A stretch of 64,000 bases of DNA from Halomonas qaidamensis. GTDB lineage: Bacteria > Pseudomonadota > Gammaproteobacteria > Pseudomonadales > Halomonadaceae. Positions 26,401 through 33,186 of this stretch are shown here, in pieces; position 1 is the first letter of the stretch, and every line of letters begins with the position of its first letter. The stretch is taken from the NCBI RefSeq assembly GCF_025917315.1, contig NZ_CP080627.1, positions 2,418,001 to 2,482,000 on the forward strand. The letters run 5' to 3'. The notes below the pieces were generated by a model that worked only from the letters and a program-made list of their open reading frames with translations, was not told the DNA's origin and ran no database searches. A program made the position numbers and the translations under genes.

Positions 26401-29104
26401 GGTCTTTTGCCACATAGTCACGCATCTCAGGTGAAATGAAGACAACCTTGTCTGACTGTTTGACAACATCAAGCTCTTGCTGCTTGCTTTTCAAATAGAA
26501 TTTATCATTTTCAACATCATGCTCACTGCTTATTTCTTGCATTTTGGCAGAGAATGTCTCGTGCCAAAGCCCTCTCATCTCATAAACGAACTCGAAGCCT
26601 AAACGATCTTTAAGCGGAATGATCCGGCTTGCATTTTCATGGTTAGAGGCAGCAATCACGACCCTGGGCGTTATCCACAACAAGATCAGCTCAATCAACT
26701 TGTCATCATCCGGAATAAACGTTATGCCTTCTTTCAAAGCAAACCGGTTTGACTTATACGAAATAACAGGGATGCTATACCCTAACTCTAAAAAAGATTC
26801 ACTGAGATACTTAGTCCTCTTGTGGTATCCATTGTTCAATTTATCGGGTTCTGAGTATGCAAAATAAACTGCATGGTGCTTCAGCGGCGTGTATAAGTGC
26901 TTTGCAACTTTACAAAACTCCGAGAAGTTATCCGCCGCAACAATTGATTCTGCATTAGTTGGCTTTGCTTCAACGCCACCAACTATGGCAAGATCGAACT
27001 GCTCATTGGCAAACTCGTCATTCCTATCTACATACGCGCCCTCGCAATCCTTCCAAAGGGCATAGACCTCGGAATATCTTGAACCAGGCTTAATTACCGC
27101 AACAATAGAGGCAACACTTCTCTTTATCTCTGTAAACGAGTTGTATAAACCTTGAAGCTGTAATGGTGAAAAGTCCTCAGCGTCAATAGAAAGTTTTATA
27201 ACCTTTCTATTTAGCAGATTATTGTCGTTGCGAAGCCTTCCAAGCTCCTCCCTGGCTGTCTTCGAATAGGTGGGCTCATGCTCACCACTTCCAGCATCAC
27301 TATAGCGGAGCTGCCCCTCAACCTTTAGATGAACGGCCTCCTTGTGTTTCAGACCAAAGCCAGCAGCTGCAATCCTTATCAATACAACATCATCGGGCAC
27401 TGCTATCTCAGCAACTTTCCTTAGATTGTCGCCAAGCTTACTAGCATTATGATTTAGGTAGATAAAAGGTTTTTTAAACACCCCTGAAACCCCAAGGCCT
27501 ACCACCTTCTTTTTTGCTTTACCAAATTTATCTAGAAATTCAAAAAGCAGAAGTGCTTTCCTAGAGGTTATAGATCTAGCTAGCCGATACGCCACTTCAG
27601 CTGAAAGCTCTAATATTGCACCTGGCGCTCGCACCTCAATTTCAGTTATTTCCAGTTGCTGGGTGTCTATCAACGTGCAGGTTACAGGTTCGACTACAAC
27701 TGTCTTATCGACGGGTCTAGAAGCCAACTTTGGCTCTGCTGCCGATACCAACTTGGCTGGTGCTTTTGACTTTGGTTCTGTCTGAGCCGACTCTACCGGA
27801 TCAGCTGGCGTCTCAACCGCTGCCTTCTGCTCTATCTCCACCTTCAGAGCCTTCACCATTGCCTTGGTATGCACAGAGAACAGCAGCTCAGTACTCGGCT
27901 TGGGCGCCGACAACTTCAGTGACTCCTGAAGGGCCGTTGCCAAGCTTGCGGCACTCCCAGCCTCAAAGCTCACTACGCCTTCATATTTATCAGCATACTC
28001 GGCCAGCGGTGCCACTCCAGATACCACTAGACGCTTGCCATGGGCTAGGGCCTCGGCGGCCTTCATAGGCGGTACAAGTTTGCATACCGCTAAGGGCTTG
28101 CGGGGTATTACTACGCTATCAATCAGGGAGTAATAGTCTGCCACTTGATCATGGGGTACGCGGCCTACTTGAATTAGCCATCGTGCTTGTTCTGCTTTTC
28201 CTACTTGTCCATTACTATCTTGTTCATTACTGTCGCTTACTACGGTAGTAATAGGCTGATCATCACCTACTAGCAGTAGTTTTAGTTTTTCTCCTGCTGC
28301 GACTAGCTGAGTACAGGCATCAAGTAGCACCTCTAACCCCTCATAGGCGCTAAAGCTACCAATATAACCGATGACTTTTTCGTCATCTGTAATTCCCAGT
28401 TTTTTCTTAAGTGCTGGGCTTACTGGCTTAATATTCGGCAGTTGGCTGACGCCATTAGGCACTAGAGCGATGTTGCTCGCTTTAACACCGCGCTTCACTA
28501 GCTCATCCTTCATGGGCTTGCTAAGCGTGAATACGGTTTGCGCCTGTTTAGCAACGAATGCATCCCGTTCAGCTTCTAGCTTAAAGGCAGCGGTATTTTT
28601 ATACTCCGCTTCGCGGGCTGCCCGTGAAAGCTCCCAGAAGCCACGCACTTCATTGTAAAAAGGTAGCCCTAAGTGCTTTGCAGCAATCCAAGCGGGTAGC
28701 CCTACCGCATGGTTAGAAGCCGCTAGTACCGCGCTTGGGCGGTATACTTTAAAGAGTTCAACGTACTTTTTTACGTTCGCTTCTAGGCGCTCTTTATTAC
28801 CTACTGGTGCTTTATCGTTTTGCCAGCGGGTATGAATATAACGTACGCCTTCAATGGTGGATTCTGGCGCCACCTTACTCTCGGCATGTAACTCCCATGG
28901 CCTGCCAGGGCGCACAAAACATAGCGTTTCAAACCCATGCTGGTTAAGTGCTTGGGCTATTCCTTGCGTTCTAATCGCATACCCATTGCTGGCGTAGGTT
29001 TGGCCGTGGCTAACTACGTAGGCAATTCTTCCCTGTATAGGCGCATTAATCGGGTACGCTGGTTTTTCCGCTAATGTAGAAGCGTATGAGAGCAGCTCGT
29101 CCAT
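23498..29104 (-). CDS. Giant multi-domain glycosyltransferase (four GT-B-like units)
   Basis: The single 1868-residue frame has four GT units. (A) About 24-410: GT4 (VVSHGQTYASNGYAIRTQG, NEVRGFWELSR, GYIGSFSAYEGLEVLL, VIPRKPLAVCKLVPPMKAAEA). A linker with a beta-sandwich-like part at about 468-610 follows. (B) About 743-1105: a second GT4 paralogous to A (YEMRGLWHETF, GYFGAITYYEGINFLL, VIPRKPYAVCHTVEPLKPFE). (C) About 1113-1470: a divergent GT-B unit (YGDKWWVSAKWSG, SNKNLDAVNFGIPLI). (D) About 1490-1850: GT4 (NVGGVQKYS, GYFGRMVGIKGIEFLV, DGLPYTFLEAMELGTPVLS). Such fusions could build a multi-sugar repeat without release. It follows wecC and precedes galE. A and B may come from internal duplication. 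Confidence 0.85.
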   Translation of the reverse strand: MDELLSYASTLAEKPAYPINAPIQGRIAYVVSHGQTYASNGYAIRTQGIAQALNQHGFETLCFVRPGRPWELHAESKVAPESTIEGVRYIHTRWQNDKAPVGNKERLEANVKKYVELFKVYRPSAVLAASNHAVGLPAWIAAKHLGLPFYNEVRGFWELSRAAREAEYKNTAAFKLEAERDAFVAKQAQTVFTLSKPMKDELVKRGVKASNIALVPNGVSQLPNIKPVSPALKKKLGITDDEKVIGYIGSFSAYEGLEVLLDACTQLVAAGEKLKLLLVGDDQPITTVVSDSNEQDSNGQVGKAEQARWLIQVGRVPHDQVADYYSLIDSVVIPRKPLAVCKLVPPMKAAEALAHGKRLVVSGVAPLAEYADKYEGVVSFEAGSAASLATALQESLKLSAPKPSTELLFSVHTKAMVKALKVEIEQKAAVETPADPVESAQTEPKSKAPAKLVSAAEPKLASRPVDKTVVVEPVTCTLIDTQQLEITEIEVRAPGAILELSAEVAYRLARSITSRKALLLFEFLDKFGKAKKKVVGLGVSGVFKKPFIYLNHNASKLGDNLRKVAEIAVPDDVVLIRIAAAGFGLKHKEAVHLKVEGQLRYSDAGSGEHEPTYSKTAREELGRLRNDNNLLNRKVIKLSIDAEDFSPLQLQGLYNSFTEIKRSVASIVAVIKPGSRYSEVYALWKDCEGAYVDRNDEFANEQFDLAIVGGVEAKPTNAESIVAADNFSEFCKVAKHLYTPLKHHAVYFAYSEPDKLNNGYHKRTKYLSESFLELGYSIPVISYKSNRFALKEGITFIPDDDKLIELILLWITPRVVIAASNHENASRIIPLKDRLGFEFVYEMRGLWHETFSAKMQEISSEHDVENDKFYLKSKQQELDVVKQSDKVVFISPEMRDYVAKDLPERQLIAFVAGNGVLPKAKHEVSQHKASRSPFVIGYFGAITYYEGINFLLETVKELAEEGAHDIEVLLIGNNSITQKWVLDIDKYPFARHEGFKQDIAKEYPRVNLFVIPRKPYAVCHTVEPLKPFEYFASGLPLLMSDCAALNRVAGYGENCLTFKAGDKESFKEKIKEVKEKGYPAEKIANAINYVKESRRWKDIAQGYANFLGLSKRKSVYFLYGDKWWVSAKWSGATVNLINEMIMIAVNYDVYYNDVFVNDLIDEQGVFDEKAFSNRCSKEIGKKNRKMSKYLSKIMLPSRDYAAIFYRSGGDEKFVKFFIEELPEPKIYSHNYVKEIWTSSFVGFQNETAAQFAKEMALNKFGDDGTLSYGEIDVTPKKTFIRFQGGVTQRPSIREINNLEMRSGLKRKLGSEFIVGVIGTIYEGTYPDSLIKVVEELREKYPEKNIQVVFYTINVLKALPEKDWIHVTSFEKSEQAKALLQLDVIVNTWKANAQLFSGSNKNLDAVNFGIPLITAKTPSYVEQLGRHYPLFHDFENTVGRLSDTNEAKLYNLIESCFTPSFVEQVRSYLLFRREFLSKKVVSQLYEDQVYALHKKKVLITAQNFNVGGVQKYSMQMLEALSNCEVTIAVDEAVKEEKLSQAMQWCSNLKVVLFQGHDFNKDKYDIAFMNSFPVDEEPLRLLTSALHDNGCEIYPIVHTDIHRFTKNIAHDLDKHAGIITVANVIISKLEENTGVKLAQKSHLITPVLDSDRAPRQYASPKTERSRKVGYFGRMVGIKGIEFLVKSFLKFSKDSGSDYELHLYGPIGQPYLGKYLEKVVSGQGSGKVFLHNQEISPDERVGILQDLDALIYTTAMDGLPYTFLEAMELGTPVLSTGVGGIKHLIRDEENGMLFDFPDLYVKDLEEKDPYGALLRKMKEHEELYYKEFFRVMSKFTSNDALFFKMSQSAIEVANNRFSKSDMTTKIKSIVY

Positions 29105-29192
29105 GGGTGTCCGTTGGTGAATAGTGAATGGTGAGGAATAAATGCCCTTCGGGCTAGCGAGGGGTTTGCCTCACCCCTCGCGCGCAAAACGC
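29105..29192. repeat. Repeat-rich spacer with hairpin between wecC and the giant GT
   Basis: It contains GTGAATAGTGAATGGTGAGG (29117-29136 region, the same style as 1798-1855). A strong hairpin follows: GCGAGGGGT (29157-29165) pairs with ACCCCTCGC (29173-29181). There is no T-run on the minus-strand side, so I treat it as a repeat or mRNA structure rather than a terminator. Confidence 0.55.
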
Positions 29193-30473
29193 TTAACCTA
29201 GCAGGCCAACAGCATCGATAACGCTGGCTTTTTCGCGTACTTTCTCAACGCTTTGGATAAACGGTTTATGGTTCACTAAGACACACACTACATCTGCTTG
29301 GGTAAGGGCTTCTTCTAACGTTACAAGCGTTACGTTAGGCTGTTGAAGCGTTTTGGGCAGTGCTTGAATATTGGGCTCTACCACTTGTAAATGGCAGCCA
29401 AGCGTTGCAACTTGCTCTGCAATGCCTAATGCGGGGCTCTCGCGCAGGTCATCAATATCAGGCTTGAAGGCAACACCAAGACAGGCCACGGTTAAATCAC
29501 TGCGTTTGGCATCAGGGTGTTGCTGATGGTAGACCTCTAATGCCTCTTTTACCCGGCCTAATACCCAGTGGGGCTTGGCATCGTTAACTTCACGGGCGGC
29601 ACGCACAATTTTGGCTTGCTCTGGGCAGGCATCCACAATAAACCAGGGGTCTACCGCAATGCAGTGGCCGCCTACGCCAGCGCCAGGGGTCAAAATATTG
29701 ACACGCGGGTGGCGGTTAGCCAGGGCAATCAGTTCCCACACGTTAATATCTAGCTCATGACAGATGGTGGAAAGCTCATTGGCAAAGGCGATATTGACAT
29801 CGCGGAAGCTGTTTTCAGTGAGCTTGGCCATTTCTGCCGTGCGGGCGGTGGTGGCAACACACTCCCCTTCCACTACAATTTGGTAAAGCGCACAGGCCGC
29901 TTCGGCACACTTCGGCGTCATACCGCCAATCACCCGGTCGTTTTCTACCAATTCACGAATCACATGGCCAGGCAACACACGCTCTGGGCAGTGGGCAATA
30001 CGAATATCCGATGCTTCACCGTGGGTTTGCGGGAAAGTGAGATCGGGCCGCGCTTCGGCTAGCCACGCGGCCATTTGTTCTGTTGCGCCGATAGGGCTGG
30101 TAGATTCCAACACCACCAAGTTACCCGTTTTCAGTACTGGGGCAATGGATTTTGCAGCCGCTTCAATGTAGCTGAGATCTGCTTTGTGATTTTGGCCGTT
30201 TTCATCGGTGTGGAACGGCGTTGGCACCGCCACCATAAAGGCATCCGCCGGTTCAGGCGTGGTGGTTGCACGCAGGTAGCCTCCAGTAACAGCCGCATGC
30301 ACGACCATGTCTAGCTCTGGTTCTACAATATGGATGTCGCCGTTATTGATGGTGTCGACGGCATGTTGGTTAACATCCACACCAATTACTTTTTTCTTAC
30401 GTGATGCGAAAACCGCAGCGGTAGGCAGGCCGATATAGCCCAAACCAATCATAGAGATAGTGTCGAATTGCAT
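29193..30473 (-). CDS. wecC: UDP-N-acetyl-D-mannosamine dehydrogenase
   Basis: It oxidises UDP-ManNAc to UDP-ManNAcA with two NAD+. The 426-residue protein has GLGYIGLPTAAVFAS at residues 10-24, VLESTSPIGATE, HCPERVLPGHVIREL, TENSFRDVNIAFANEL, the catalytic cysteine in GAGVGGHCIAVDPWF near residue 265, and the C-terminal GVAFKPDIDDLRESP. These match WecC rather than the paralogous UDP-Glc or UDP-GlcNAc dehydrogenases. Its partner wecB lies upstream, separated by a 157-bp gap that holds an inverted-repeat element. Together they predict a ManNAcA-containing glycan. Confidence 0.95.
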   Translation of the reverse strand: MQFDTISMIGLGYIGLPTAAVFASRKKKVIGVDVNQHAVDTINNGDIHIVEPELDMVVHAAVTGGYLRATTTPEPADAFMVAVPTPFHTDENGQNHKADLSYIEAAAKSIAPVLKTGNLVVLESTSPIGATEQMAAWLAEARPDLTFPQTHGEASDIRIAHCPERVLPGHVIRELVENDRVIGGMTPKCAEAACALYQIVVEGECVATTARTAEMAKLTENSFRDVNIAFANELSTICHELDINVWELIALANRHPRVNILTPGAGVGGHCIAVDPWFIVDACPEQAKIVRAAREVNDAKPHWVLGRVKEALEVYHQQHPDAKRSDLTVACLGVAFKPDIDDLRESPALGIAEQVATLGCHLQVVEPNIQALPKTLQQPNVTLVTLEEALTQADVVCVLVNHKPFIQSVEKVREKASVIDAVGLLG

Positions 30474-30499
30474 GTTTCATTCCTTGATAAAATTTATTA

Positions 30500-30615
30500 G
30501 CCACGGACCCTCACGGACGACACGGACGACACGGACAAAACCATAAATACTTTTTAGCTTTTAAGTTCTTAGGTTGCTTTTGACCTTGTCCGTGTTTTCC
30601 GTGAGCGTCTGTGGC
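30500..30615. repeat. Family-1 inverted-repeat element between wecC and wecB, reversed orientation
   Basis: The left end GCCACGGACCCTCACGGACG and the right end CCGTGTTTTCCGTGAGCGTC TGTGGC pair as inverted repeats. The asymmetric inner triplet (GACG on the left, TTTTC on the right) is swapped compared with the other copies. This one is therefore inserted in the opposite orientation. Confidence 0.8.
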
Positions 30616-30630
30616 AAAAAAGTTGTCAGC

Positions 30631-31749
30631 TTATGAGCTTGCTAGCACGTCGCGGATGCGTTGACAGGCTTTGCCGTCGCCGTAGGGGTTGTGGGCGTAA
30701 CTCATGGCGTTGTAGGCCTGCTCATCGGTCAACAGGGCCTTCAGCGCACTGGTAATTGTTGTTACGTCAGTGCCTACTAGTTTGACGGTGCCTGCTTCTA
30801 CGGCTTCTGGGCGTTCCGTGGTGTCACGCATTACCAATACGGGCTTACCTAACGACGGTGCTTCTTCTTGAATACCGCCGGAATCAGTCAAAATGATATG
30901 CGCTTGGTTCATTAGGTAAACAAAGGGCAGATAGTCTTGTGGCTCAATAAGGTGAACGTTTTCAACATCTGCCAACAAGCGGTTAACCGGCTCGCGTACA
31001 TTCGGGTTAAGGTGCACGGGGTAAAGAATTTGTGTTTCTGGGAAGGCTTTGGCGGTATCTGCTAAAGCTTGGCAGATGCGCTCGAAGCCACCGCCAAAGC
31101 TTTCCCGGCGATGGCCGGTAACTAATATCAACTTCTTGTTGGCATCTAGCATTGGAAAACGTTTTGCTTGTTCTTCTGCAAGCGCTGGATTAGCTTCCAG
31201 TTTTTCAACTACCTCTAACAGTGCATCAATTACCGTGTTGCCAGTCACGTGGATATCGGCTGGGCCTACGCCTTCATTAAGTAAATTTTTCTGTGAAGTA
31301 GACGTAGGAGCAAAATGCACGGCGGCCAGAGCTCCAGTTAACTTACGGTTACCCTCTTCAGGCCAAGGGGAGTACAAATTACCGGTGCGCAGGCCTGCCT
31401 CTACGTGACCAACCGGGATTTGCTGATAATAGCAGGCAAGGGTGGTGGCAAAAGTGGTAGCCGTATCACCGTGAACCAGCACTATGTCTGGTTTGAAGTC
31501 TTCCAATACAGGTTTCAGCCCCTGAAGTATCCCGCAGGTGACATCGTTGAGGTCCTGACCAGGCTTCATAATATTAAGGTCGTAATCGGGCGTTAGCTCG
31601 AAAAGATCCAAGACTTGATCCAACATCTCACGGTGCTGGGCAGTCACACAAACCTTGGCTTCAAAGCGCTTGTCTGTTGCAAGCTGTAACGCCAGCGGCG
31701 CCATTTTAATGGCTTCAGGGCGTGTACCAAATACCGTTAAAACTTTCAT
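30631..31749 (-). CDS. wecB: UDP-N-acetylglucosamine 2-epimerase (non-hydrolysing)
   Basis: It converts UDP-GlcNAc to UDP-ManNAc. The 372-residue length is normal. Motifs are complete: [12 protein letters not shown] at the N-terminus, [37 protein letters not shown] (here [11 protein letters not shown]), [11 protein letters not shown], and [17 protein letters not shown] with [10 protein letters not shown]. It acts in the cytosol ahead of wecC. The ATG start is 19 bp from the small TPR-like gene upstream. Precursor UDP-GlcNAc ties it to glmS/glmM. Confidence 0.96.
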   Translation of the reverse strand: MKVLTVFGTRPEAIKMAPLALQLATDKRFEAKVCVTAQHREMLDQVLDLFELTPDYDLNIMKPGQDLNDVTCGILQGLKPVLEDFKPDIVLVHGDTATTFATTLACYYQQIPVGHVEAGLRTGNLYSPWPEEGNRKLTGALAAVHFAPTSTSQKNLLNEGVGPADIHVTGNTVIDALLEVVEKLEANPALAEEQAKRFPMLDANKKLILVTGHRRESFGGGFERICQALADTAKAFPETQILYPVHLNPNVREPVNRLLADVENVHLIEPQDYLPFVYLMNQAHIILTDSGGIQEEAPSLGKPVLVMRDTTERPEAVEAGTVKLVGTDVTTITSALKALLTDEQAYNAMSYAHNPYGDGKACQRIRDVLASS

Positions 31750-31767
31750 AACTTCCCTTTTCCTTGC

Positions 31768-32061
31768 CTATTGTGCGACGTTTTCGAGCAATTGGTATTC
31801 GAGTTCTTGGCAGCGCTGGTAGTAATGCTCTAGCAAATACTGTGTTTCGCTTAGCTGACGCGACTCTGCTGGCGAACCTGGCAACGCTGGTTCTTTAGTG
31901 CTGCTGGTTTTTAGGCGTTGTTCGCAAAGCATAATATTAGTTTTAAAAAGCGCACTACCGTAGGTCGCGGCCGCTTTTTGGTAGAACGTTAGCGCTTCGC
32001 GATAATTACCTTCGCGGTAGTGCTTTGAGGCGCTAGCGACAATGCTGGTGGTCACATCCAT
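31768..32061 (-). CDS. Small TPR-like protein
   Basis: The 97-residue protein has one clear TPR-type helix pair at about 10-50 (ASKHYREGNYREALTFYQKAAATYG.ALFKTNIMLCEQR), then a polar linker, and ends with a helix QYLLEHYYQRCQELEYQLLE of coiled-coil character. Similar TPR starts head the GT at 7997-10084. It lies between the coiled-coil gene and wecB in the same direction. It may be an adaptor for the coiled-coil proteins or the remains of a larger TPR glycosyltransferase. No function can be assigned. Confidence 0.6.
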   Translation of the reverse strand: MDVTTSIVASASKHYREGNYREALTFYQKAAATYGSALFKTNIMLCEQRLKTSSTKEPALPGSPAESRQLSETQYLLEHYYQRCQELEYQLLENVAQ

Positions 32062-32097
32062 GGTGGCTATGTCTCGATCGCTAATAGTTAGTAGTCA

Positions 32098-33117
32098 TTA
32101 CTTGTCTTGTGTACACCGGGTGATATGCTGCCCCAGCGCATTAACGGTCTTTTTAAGGTACGCTTGATGTTCTTCAAATTTATTATCTAATGCTTGATGT
32201 AAAGCAGTCACTGAAGCTGCTATCGCCTGCTGCTTTTCAAGCGTTGCTTGCAACGCTTCTACTTCAGCTTGTTGCTCTGTTAGCTGCTGCTGTAGCTTCT
32301 TATTTTGTTGTTGCAATTGTTCATACTTAACCTGTTGTTGACGCAGCTGTTCTTCGCTATCTTTCAAACGTTTTTGATAGTCAGCCTGTTGCTGTTCATG
32401 CTTTTTAGCTTGCTCTATCTGCTCTTTTTCTTGCTGGGCTTGCTGTTTTTCTGATTCTTGCTGGGCTGTTTTTAGCTGTTTTGCTAACTTGGCACTTCGC
32501 TTCGCTTCTTCCTTCCAGCGGTAGTAGTAAGCGTGGCGGGTAAGCTGTAACAGGGGTAGGTCTGGGTCTTCTTCATTGCGAGCCTGTAGCTCAAACCCGT
32601 GCTGTTCGCACCAGCTGAGGATTTCTGCCACTTCTGGCGTATCTTGATAAAGCGGCACGCTACCTACCCGTAGCCAGAGCTGATTCATTTGCTGATCATG
32701 CTGGCTACCGGCTAAGGCTTGTAACGTTGGCCATACAAGCTCTGGCTGCTCCACTACCAGCATATCGACTGCTTGGCTTCCAATCTCTTCTAGTAACCCT
32801 GCAACACTTTTTAGTGCTTGCGTGTCACTTTCAATAAGCTCAAGCCCAGGGTAAAGCGTATAAAGACCCGAGGCTGGCTGACTTGCATTAAATTCCGGTA
32901 AATTAAACTCGTAATAAGGTAGCTCGCCGCTCGCTTCCGCTAACTTGGCTATTTGCTGTGCTGCGCTGGGAATAGCCGCTTGCACTTCTTGCCACTGCGT
33001 TTCTTGTTGGGTAGGCGTGACAAACAGAGCCTTTTCTGTAGAGATACTTTCTAATAACGCTAGCGTTTCTGGCCTAAGGGGGCCGATGTACAGAATATTT
33101 GCGTGGGTGCTGGGCAT
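32098..33117 (-). CDS. Degenerate FkbM-like domain plus C-terminal coiled coil
   Basis: In the 339-residue protein, residues 1-205 have alternating strands and helices. The stretch DMLVVEQPELVWPTLQAL followed by LWLRVGSVPLYQDTPEVAEILSWCEQHGFEL resembles the second half of FkbM-family methyltransferases (normally LLKIDVQGAE...GFEL). The usual acidic Asp-Val-Gln-Gly core is replaced and no SAM glycine loop is evident, so it is probably inactive. Residues about 206-318 form a Gln/Glu/Lys-rich coiled coil. No signal peptide or membrane span is present. The layout recalls WbdD of E. coli O9a, where a methyltransferase and a coiled coil set chain length. That analogy is inference. Gap to the upstream coiled-coil gene is 69 bp. 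Confidence 0.6.
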   Translation of the reverse strand: MPSTHANILYIGPLRPETLALLESISTEKALFVTPTQQETQWQEVQAAIPSAAQQIAKLAEASGELPYYEFNLPEFNASQPASGLYTLYPGLELIESDTQALKSVAGLLEEIGSQAVDMLVVEQPELVWPTLQALAGSQHDQQMNQLWLRVGSVPLYQDTPEVAEILSWCEQHGFELQARNEEDPDLPLLQLTRHAYYYRWKEEAKRSAKLAKQLKTAQQESEKQQAQQEKEQIEQAKKHEQQQADYQKRLKDSEEQLRQQQVKYEQLQQQNKKLQQQLTEQQAEVEALQATLEKQQAIAASVTALHQALDNKFEEHQAYLKKTVNALGQHITRCTQDK

Positions 33118-33186
33118 GTGTCGGTCACTTCTCGTTGCTTGAGCCTAAAGTCGCGCTGGTGTCACTAACGTTATGGGGCTTATGCA

